Below, one piece after another: positions 6,425-11,349 of a stretch of 11,349 nucleotides of DNA. The stretch is from the NCBI GenBank assembly GCA_934215995.1, contig CAKQBC010000047.1, forward strand, positions 1 through 11,349, in the 5' to 3' direction. The stretch comes from an uncultured Bacillus sp. (GTDB lineage Bacteria > Bacillota > Bacilli > Bacillales > DSM-1321). The notes under the pieces were generated by a model. That model did no database searches. It was not told where the DNA came from and saw only the letters and a program-made list of their open reading frames with translations. The first letter of the stretch is position 1. Each line of letters opens with the position of its first letter. The translations under genes were made by a program, and so were the position numbers.

Positions 6425-7552
6425 ATGGAAATCACAAAATGGACGGCTGCAGATGTAGCTCGCTATGTCATAGAAGATAAAGATTTGTTTGTTTTGGATG
6501 TACGGAACAAAGATGCATTTGCCGATTGGAAAATTGAAGGGAAACATTTCGAGTATTTGAATGTTCCATATTTTGATTTATTGGACGGTGTTGAAGAAAT
6601 CCTTCCGCAAATTCCGGAAAACAAGGATTTGCTGGTTGTATGCGCGAAAGAAGGATCATCGGTCATGGTCGCGGAAATGCTTGCGGAGGCAGGACGCAGG
6701 GCAGCTTACCTGGAAGGGGGCATGAAGGCATGGAGCATGCATCTTGAACCTGTTAAGGTAGGCGATCTGGAAGGCGGAGGAGAGCTGTACCAATTTGTCC
6801 GTCTCGGCAAAGGCTGTCTTTCCTATATGGCGATTTCTGGCGGGGAAGCCGCCATTATTGATGCGGTCCGGTTCACGGATGTGTTCATAGACTTTGCTGA
6901 GAAAAAAGGTGTCGCGATTAAGCATGTGTTTGATACGCACTTGCATGCCGATCATATTTCCGGAGGGCGGCATATTGCCGGAGAGACAGGCGCCGCTTAT
7001 TATCTCCCTCCTCAAGATGCTGAGGAAGTCGTCTTTGACTACATTCCTTTAACAGATGGTTTATCGGTTGCTCTTGGTACAGCCGACATTGAAGTGAGAG
7101 CTGTTTATTCGCCGGGACACACAATCGGTTCCACATCCTTTGTTGTCGGAGGACGCTATTTGCTGACGGGTGACATCTTGTTCATCGATTCCATCGGCCG
7201 CCCGGATTTAGCCGGCTTGGCGGAGGATTGGGTGGCAGATTTGCGTGATACACTCTATGATCGCTACCGAATGCTCGCTGAGGACTTGATTGTCCTGCCT
7301 GCCCATTTCATGATCATGGATGAAGTCAATGGGGATGGGACTGTTGCAAAACGGTTCGGAGATCTGCTGGCGGAGAATCACGGCCTGAATATCGAGGATG
7401 AATCCGAATTCCGCAGGACGGTCACAGAAAACCTGCCACCGCAGCCTAACGCGTACCAGCAAATTCGGCAAGTGAACATGGGGAAAATCACCCCTGAACA
7501 AGAAGAACAAACGGAAATGGAAATCGGCCCAAACCGCTGTGCGGTCCGCTGA
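6425..7552 (+). CDS. Rhodanese-persulfide dioxygenase fusion (YrkH/CstB-like)
   Basis: A 375-residue fusion. Residues 1-108 are a rhodanese-like domain with Cys73 in VVCAKEGSS. Residues 120-300 are a metallo-beta-lactamase fold of the ETHE1/persulfide dioxygenase class: THLHADH at 171-177, His232 in SPGHT, Asp250 in TGD, the SIGRPD motif and PAH at 292-294. By analogy with ETHE1, His172, His232 and Asp250 would hold the single iron. The enzyme should oxidise low-molecular-weight thiol persulfides to sulfite and thiol; the rhodanese part may bind or pass on sulfane sulfur. A 75-residue tail ends in GPNRCAVR with Cys372. Unlike S. aureus CstB, there is no C-terminal rhodanese; the order matches YrkH. 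ATG 6425 follows GGGAGG at 6409-6414; an in-frame ATG at 6407 overlaps that site. Confidence 0.9.
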   Translation: MEITKWTAADVARYVIEDKDLFVLDVRNKDAFADWKIEGKHFEYLNVPYFDLLDGVEEILPQIPENKDLLVVCAKEGSSVMVAEMLAEAGRRAAYLEGGMKAWSMHLEPVKVGDLEGGGELYQFVRLGKGCLSYMAISGGEAAIIDAVRFTDVFIDFAEKKGVAIKHVFDTHLHADHISGGRHIAGETGAAYYLPPQDAEEVVFDYIPLTDGLSVALGTADIEVRAVYSPGHTIGSTSFVVGGRYLLTGDILFIDSIGRPDLAGLAEDWVADLRDTLYDRYRMLAEDLIVLPAHFMIMDEVNGDGTVAKRFGDLLAENHGLNIEDESEFRRTVTENLPPQPNAYQQIRQVNMGKITPEQEEQTEMEIGPNRCAVR

Positions 7553-7578
7553 ATCAAATCGATAAAAGGAGAGAATAA

Positions 7579-7809
7579 ATGATGAATGTAGCAAAGACAG
7601 TAGATGCAAAAGGATTGGCATGCCCGATGCCGATCGTACGGACTAAGAAGGAAATAGGAACAATCCAATCCGGTGAGGTGCTTGAAGTGCTTGCTACGGA
7701 TAAAGGTGCCTTGAATGATTTTGCCGCTTGGGCCAAATCAGGCGGGCATACGATCCTCGAGCAAAAAGAAGAAGCCGGAGTGCTGACATTCTATATTCAA
7801 AAAGCGTAG
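7579..7809 (+). CDS. TusA-family sulfur carrier (YrkI type)
   Basis: A 76-residue TusA protein with the CPMPI motif (Cys15) and the usual beta-alpha-beta-alpha-beta-beta pattern. Its Cys would carry a persulfide between the rhodanese/DsrE proteins and acceptors. It is closely similar to the TusA half of the fusion two genes upstream: both share [16 protein letters not shown], and ATDKG and AAW recur at matching places, so the two are recent paralogues. Two tandem ATG codons (7579 and 7582) follow AAAGGAG; spacing favours neither strongly (7 versus 10 bases). The gene is 26 bases after the dioxygenase and is the last of the operon, since a strong terminator begins 7 bases after its stop. Confidence 0.9.
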   Translation: MMNVAKTVDAKGLACPMPIVRTKKEIGTIQSGEVLEVLATDKGALNDFAAWAKSGGHTILEQKEEAGVLTFYIQKA

Positions 7810-7816
7810 GAATATG

Positions 7817-7850
7817 GCGGGCCTCCATCACTGGAAGCCCGCATTTTTTT
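7817..7850 (+). terminator. Terminator of the persulfide operon
   Basis: GCGGGCCTCCA (7817-7827) pairs with TGGAAGCCCGC (7832-7842), leaving a 2-base internal mismatch and a TCAC loop. It is followed by A and seven T residues. Confidence 0.9.
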
Positions 7851-8032
7851 GAAGAACCAGAAGAGAAAATGCAGGGACTATTAATCCCGAAAATGCTCTG
7901 TTCCAGCGCCAAACGGCTGTATACTCGGGCTTCTCTGCGAATGGGCAATTCATTTATTCAGTTTAGCCGCTTTGAGTCCATATGTTGCCATACGGGCGTT
8001 TGCAGTTTGTTTTTAGGAAAGGGGAAGGGAAA
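7851..8032. other. Gap between operon terminator and permease gene
   Basis: These 182 bases carry no clear promoter, although the permease gene needs one if the terminator at 7817-7850 is efficient. One plus-strand frame stays open through 7855-7969 (ending at TAG 7967-7969) with protein-like composition, but it has no start codon with a ribosome site. It could be a gene remnant or a dispersed intergenic repeat; neither can be shown from this window. Confidence 0.25.
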
Positions 8033-8812
8033 ATGGATTTACTTTTTATTGCTGTGATTTTTGCGATAGGTTTCATCGGCTCGTTCATTTCAGGTATGCT
8101 CGGCGTTGGGGGATCGATCATCAAATATCCGCTGCTTTTATATATCCCGCCAATGTTCGGCCTTGCTGCCTTTAGTGCACATGAGGTATCAGGCATTAGC
8201 GCAGTTCAAGTTTTATTTGCCGCTTTAGCCGGCGTATGGGCTTACCGTAAGGGAGGATATTTGAACAAGCAGCTCATTATGTATATGGGTGCTTCTATCC
8301 TGGCAGGAAGCTTCATCGGAAGCTACGGCTCGCTCTTTTTATCAGAGGAGGCAGTCAATATCGTATATGGCGTGCTTGCAGTTATTGCGGCAGTCATGAT
8401 GTTTATTCCAAAGAAGCAAATTGATGATAAGCCTTTATCTGAAGTTACGTTCAATAAACCGCTTGCCGCCATCCTTGCTTTCATTGTCGGAATTGCCTCC
8501 GGGATTGTCGGCGCAGCCGGCGGATTCATGCTTGTGCCGCTTATGCTCGTTGTCCTGAAGATTCCTACGAGAATGACGATTGCAACAAGCCTTGCAGTAA
8601 CACTGATTTCTTCGATAGGCGGAAGCGCAGGGAAGCTTTTGACGGGGCAAGTAGATTATGGTCCTGCCATCGTTATGATCATAGCAAGTGTCATAGCGGC
8701 GCCGATTGGGGCGAAGGCAGGCAAGGGGATGAATACGAAATTGCTTCAGTTCATCCTCGCCGTCCTGATTGCGGCTACGGCCATTAAGATTTGGATTGAT
8801 CTTATGCTGTGA
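8033..8812 (+). CDS. TauE/SafE (TSUP) family permease, YrkJ-like
   Basis: A 259-residue integral membrane protein of the sulfite exporter TauE/SafE (TSUP) family. Two related halves are visible, each opening with the family's glycine-rich motif: [15 protein letters not shown] at 21-35 and [14 protein letters not shown] at 157-170. About eight hydrophobic segments span the chain (roughly 3-22, 28-40, 55-70, 80-103, 107-125, 143-175, 183-204 and 209-257). Such permeases move sulfur-containing anions such as sulfite, thiosulfate or sulfonates. Beside a persulfide dioxygenase, export of product sulfite is the natural guess, and B. subtilis yrkJ stands at the same place. ATG 8033 follows a GGAAAGGGGAAGGG ribosome site; upstream in-frame sequence from 7982 precedes it. 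Terminators on both sides suggest a separate unit or partial read-through from the operon. Confidence 0.88.
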   Translation: MDLLFIAVIFAIGFIGSFISGMLGVGGSIIKYPLLLYIPPMFGLAAFSAHEVSGISAVQVLFAALAGVWAYRKGGYLNKQLIMYMGASILAGSFIGSYGSLFLSEEAVNIVYGVLAVIAAVMMFIPKKQIDDKPLSEVTFNKPLAAILAFIVGIASGIVGAAGGFMLVPLMLVVLKIPTRMTIATSLAVTLISSIGGSAGKLLTGQVDYGPAIVMIIASVIAAPIGAKAGKGMNTKLLQFILAVLIAATAIKIWIDLML

Positions 8813-8844
8813 GGATGGCGAAACAGCGGCTTATATAAAATTGC

Positions 8845-8878
8845 GGACAGCATCCGGCCGGATGCTGTCCACTGTTTT
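8845..8878 (+). terminator. Terminator of the TSUP permease gene
   Basis: A perfect 26-base palindrome (11-bp stem, GGCC loop, 8845-8870) followed by ACTGTTTT. The tail is short but the stem is very stable. It begins 32 bases after the permease stop codon. Confidence 0.75.
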
Positions 8879-9149
8879 CAGGATTACTTTTTCATTTTGG
8901 ATGTGGTCGGCTGGAGTGTTTCTCTCATCCATTTCTTTTCTTTTAAGCGTTCCTATCTAAATAAGGGATTATTTCATAACAGGGAGCTATCCCAAATCAG
9001 TTAATATTTTGGCCGCTTCATGGTTGCTGCTATTAGCTATTCATATATGCAGAAATTAACGTTTGTCCCTGTATATCTTTTTGGTCTCCTGTAAAATGAA
9101 TCAGTATATATTGATGTTTAAAATAATCAGAAATTTTCAAAAATAAGTA
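8879..9149. other. Intergenic stretch, no feature seen
   Basis: A+T-rich spacer between the permease terminator and the monooxygenase promoter. No frame with a ribosome site, no riboswitch fold that I recognise (no S-box or T-box motifs) and no repeat is evident. Confidence 0.5.
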
Positions 9150-9178
9150 TTGCATACAAGAAAGATTTAATTTAATAT
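9150..9178 (+). promoter_or_regulatory. Promoter of the monooxygenase-ABC transporter unit
   Basis: TTGCAT (9150-9155), a 17-base spacer, then TAATAT (9173-9178), a good sigma-A match in an A+T-rich stretch. Transcription would begin near 9185, giving a 5' leader of about 50 bases. The 12-bp palindrome AAATACGTATTT at 9182-9193 overlaps the predicted start site and may be an operator. Confidence 0.6.
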
Positions 9179-9234
9179 TTAAAATACGTATTTAAAGCCG
9201 AGTAAACAAATTAGAATTAAAGGGATTGATTTGT

Positions 9235-10560
9235 ATGGCAAATAAACAATTTCACTTTGGCGCGATGATTCATGGCGTTGGCGGGCATATGTCTCTTTGG
9301 AGGCATCCGGAAATTGAACCATCACAAAGTGTCAGTTTATCTTATTATGTGCAGCAGGCTCAAGTAGCTGAAATAGGGTTGTTCGATACCGTATTTATTG
9401 CTGATGGGCTGTATATCCATGAAAATTCTTTGCCTCACTTTTTAAATCGGTTTGAACCGATTACGATTCTTTCTGCGCTTGCAATGGCGACTGAAAAAGT
9501 CGGTTTAGTAGGCACTATTTCAACGTCTTACAGTGAACCCTTTACGGTAGCACGCCAATTGGCTTCTTTAGATTTAATAAGCAATGGCCGGGCCGGATGG
9601 AATGTTGTTACGACACCATTGGAGAATACAGCTCTAAACTACAGCAAAACCATTGAGGAACATCCGAAACATGGAGAACGCTATGAGATTGCAAAAGAAT
9701 ACTTAGATGTTGTGCATGGGTTATGGAACTCCTGGGAAGAAGATGCATTCATATATGACGTTGAAAACGACCGATTTTTCGATTCCTCCAAAATGCATAC
9801 TTTAAATCATGAGGGCAAGTATTTCTCCGTTAGGGGACCGCTGAATATCCAAAGGTCGAAACAAGGGGAGCCTATCATTTTTCAGGCGGGTTCGTCACCA
9901 GCCGGAATTGCATTTGCCGGACGTGAGGCAGAAGTAATTTTTGCCAATGCCGTGTCGATTGAGGAGAATAAAAAGCTTACGCAAAAAATGAAACAGGCAG
10001 CTATAGATAATGGACGAAACCCTGAGCAATTGCTTGTGATGCCGGGTATTTCCCCAATTATCGGCCAAACAAGAGAAGAGGCCGAGCAAAAGTACAGGGA
10101 AGTAGCCCAATTGGTGTCCGCTGAGAAAGCGATTGCCTTCTTGGGGAGATATTTCGATCATCATGACTTTTCGCAATACAATCTGCATGACCCGTTTCCT
10201 GAGCTTGGGGACATTGGCCGCAATAGTTTCCAATCAGTGACGGACCGTATAAAACGATACGCCAAGGAGGAAAAATTGACCTTGTATGAAGTGGCAATCC
10301 GGGAGGCAACACCGAAAGGGGCTTTTATCGGTACGGCCGAAGATATTGCGGATGAAGTTACTAGGTGGGTGGAGGCAGGTGCGGCAGATGGGTTTATGAT
10401 CTTGCCGGATATCCCGCGTGCATTGGAAAATTTTGTTGAGCACGTCATACCGATTCTTCAAGAGCGCGGCCATTATAAGCTCAATTATGAAACAGATACT
10501 TTGCGTGAGCATCTGGGGCTGCCGAATAAACCCAGCAGATATAAGAATGTCTCAGTATAA
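9235..10560 (+). CDS. LLM-class flavin monooxygenase, NtaA/SnaA/DszA type (YxeK/CmoJ-like)
   Basis: A 441-residue TIM-barrel monooxygenase of the NtaA/SnaA/DszA/SoxA group of the bacterial luciferase superfamily. It uses FMNH2 supplied by a partner reductase and O2. Family landmarks are FHFGAM at residues 6-11, [11 protein letters not shown] at 73-83, and the long conserved block from STSYSEPFT (97-105) through ARQLASLD to [10 protein letters not shown] (117-126). Length matches B. subtilis YxeK (C-S bond cleavage of N-acetyl-S-(2-succino)cysteine) and CmoJ/YtnJ (S-modified cysteine salvage). The following gene is a polar amino-acid ABC ATPase, as in those loci, so uptake and oxidative cleavage of an S-substituted cysteine is likely. 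ATG 9235 follows AAAGGG at 9219-9224; a TTG at 9226 is too close to it. Which S-substituent it prefers cannot be told from the sequence. Confidence 0.85.
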   Translation: MANKQFHFGAMIHGVGGHMSLWRHPEIEPSQSVSLSYYVQQAQVAEIGLFDTVFIADGLYIHENSLPHFLNRFEPITILSALAMATEKVGLVGTISTSYSEPFTVARQLASLDLISNGRAGWNVVTTPLENTALNYSKTIEEHPKHGERYEIAKEYLDVVHGLWNSWEEDAFIYDVENDRFFDSSKMHTLNHEGKYFSVRGPLNIQRSKQGEPIIFQAGSSPAGIAFAGREAEVIFANAVSIEENKKLTQKMKQAAIDNGRNPEQLLVMPGISPIIGQTREEAEQKYREVAQLVSAEKAIAFLGRYFDHHDFSQYNLHDPFPELGDIGRNSFQSVTDRIKRYAKEEKLTLYEVAIREATPKGAFIGTAEDIADEVTRWVEAGAADGFMILPDIPRALENFVEHVIPILQERGHYKLNYETDTLREHLGLPNKPSRYKNVSV

Positions 10561-10577
10561 CGCAAGGGGAGATAATG

Positions 10578-11309
10578 ATGATCAAACTGGAAAACATCCA
10601 TAAATCGTTTGGGAAAAATGAAGTGTTAAAAGGAATTGATTTAGAAGTCCGCAAAGGCGACATTATTTCCATATTAGGGCCCAGCGGCTCGGGAAAGACA
10701 ACATTGCTGCGAAGCATCAACTTTCTGGATAAGGCGACGAGCGGTACAGTGACCATCGATAATCTGTCCCTTGATGCCGCGAATGCCTCGAAAAAAAGTA
10801 TCATTGAACTCCGCAAAAAGACGGGGATGGTATTCCAGAACTACAACTTGTTCCAGCATAAAACAGTGCTTGAGAACGTAATTGAAGGCCCGGTCATCGT
10901 TCAGAAGCGGAGCATCGATGAAGCGAAAGAGCTGGCATATGCGCTTTTGGAAAAAGTGGGCTTATCGCATAAAGCAGATGCTTACCCGAGTTCATTATCC
11001 GGCGGACAGCAGCAGCGTGTTGGAATTGCCCGTGCATTAGCCATGAATCCGCAGGTACTGTTGTTGGATGAACCTACATCAGCATTAGATCCCATTTCTA
11101 CTAATAAAATGGAAGAGCTTATGGTTGAATTAAAAAAACAATATACAGTTGTAATTGTTACTCATAATATGCAACAAGCAGGTAGAATTGCTGATAAGAC
11201 TGCATTTTTCTTATCTGGAGAAGTTGTTGAATATGGAAATACAGAAGACATATTTTACAGACCAAGAGATAAGAGAACAGAAGATTATATAACAGGAAGA
11301 TTTGGATAA
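10578..11309 (+). CDS. ABC ATPase, chimeric: amino-acid importer N-part, PstB C-part
   Basis: A 243-residue intact ABC ATPase frame: Walker A GPSGSGKT (34-41), Q-loop Gln87, signature LSGGQQQ (140-146), Walker B LLLDEP (161-166), D-loop SALD (168-171) and H-loop His196. Residues 1 to about 163 read as a polar amino-acid/cystine importer ATPase (TcyN/YxeO/GlnQ group), which fits the monooxygenase 17 bases upstream. From about 171 on the sequence is that of phosphate-transport PstB: DPIST, EELMVELKK, VTHNMQQAGRIADKTAFF and the terminal RTEDYITGRFG. By hand count G+C drops from 50% (90/180, 10861-11040) to 30% (72/240, 11101-11340). The reading frame is kept because the join falls in the shared DEPTSALDP motif. 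Most likely an assembly join; natural recombination is the alternative. ATG 10578 (six bases after GGGGAG) is preferred over ATG 10575. Confidence 0.8.
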   Translation: MIKLENIHKSFGKNEVLKGIDLEVRKGDIISILGPSGSGKTTLLRSINFLDKATSGTVTIDNLSLDAANASKKSIIELRKKTGMVFQNYNLFQHKTVLENVIEGPVIVQKRSIDEAKELAYALLEKVGLSHKADAYPSSLSGGQQQRVGIARALAMNPQVLLLDEPTSALDPISTNKMEELMVELKKQYTVVIVTHNMQQAGRIADKTAFFLSGEVVEYGNTEDIFYRPRDKRTEDYITGRFG

Positions 11310-11330
11310 AATATCAGGAGGATATGCTAT

Positions 11331-11349
11331 ATGACAAGAAATATTTTAG
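11331..11349 (+). CDS. phoU: Start of a phoU-like gene, cut by the window end
   Basis: Only six codons are present (MTRNIL). AGGAGG at 11316-11321 lies nine bases before the ATG. The call rests on position, directly after a PstB C-terminus, where phoU normally follows in pst operons, and on the MTRN-type start common in PhoU, the negative regulator of phosphate signalling. It shares the A+T-rich composition of the last ~260 bases, so it belongs to the same presumed foreign segment. Confidence 0.5.

Noticed and set aside
8845..8870. Perfect 26-base palindrome as a protein-binding site
   Set aside because: Position 32 bases after a stop codon with a following T-rich tail is explained simply by a terminator.
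1..11349. CRISPR, tRNA, rRNA, insertion sequence or phage features
   Set aside because: No regularly spaced repeats, cloverleaf sequences, transposase-like frames or terminal inverted repeats were seen.

Overview
The window looks like chromosome from a low-to-mid G+C Firmicute of the Bacillaceae type. The signs are strong AGGAGG-type ribosome sites, GTG and TTG starts, compact hairpin-plus-U-run terminators, and a block with the same gene types in the same order as Bacillus subtilis yrkD-yrkE-yrkF-yrkH-yrkI-yrkJ. The last ~260 bases are an exception: they are A+T-rich and read as the end of a clostridial-type pstB followed by the start of phoU. They appear joined to the Bacillus-like sequence inside a conserved ABC-ATPase motif.

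Layout. 109-735 (minus) is a LysE-family exporter with an unclear start. 1004-1393 (plus) is a secreted single-domain cupredoxin with its own terminator. The gap 1394-1732 holds two back-to-back terminators and, on the minus strand, an extended -10 promoter, a foldable segment and a terminator with no reading frame between them, which makes a candidate small RNA of about 170 nt. 1733-4357 is a full-length rifamycin phosphotransferase (rph), followed by two terminator-like hairpins.

4597-7850 is a reactive-sulfur (persulfide) operon: cstR (TTG start, Cys31/Cys60), a DsrE-type protein, a single-domain rhodanese, a TusA-rhodanese fusion, a rhodanese-persulfide dioxygenase fusion and a second TusA, ending at a strong terminator. 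Three 16-bp operator-like inverted repeats of the same 5-6-5 layout lie in front of cstR, in front of the DsrE gene, and inside the operon before the TusA-rhodanese gene. A TauE/SafE (TSUP) permease follows at 8033-8812 as a separate unit with its own terminator. Taken together: CstR would sense per/polysulfides and release the operon, the rhodanese, TusA and DsrE proteins would pass sulfane sulfur between cysteines, the dioxygenase would oxidise glutathione- or bacillithiol-type persulfides to sulfite, and the permease could export sulfite or related anions. No sulfide:quinone reductase gene is present in the window.

9150-11309 starts a second sulfur-related unit: a sigma-A-type promoter, an NtaA/SnaA/DszA-type flavin monooxygenase similar to YxeK/CmoJ, and the ATPase of a polar amino-acid (cystine or S-modified cysteine) importer. 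The ATPase frame becomes PstB-like after its Walker B motif. I regard this as an assembly or cloning join first and a natural recombination second, so the last ~260 bases should not be used for functional inference about this organism.

I found no tRNA, rRNA, CRISPR array, insertion sequence or phage gene. The persulfide operon type is known. The least explained items are the minus-strand RNA candidate, the internal third operator and the ATPase chimera.
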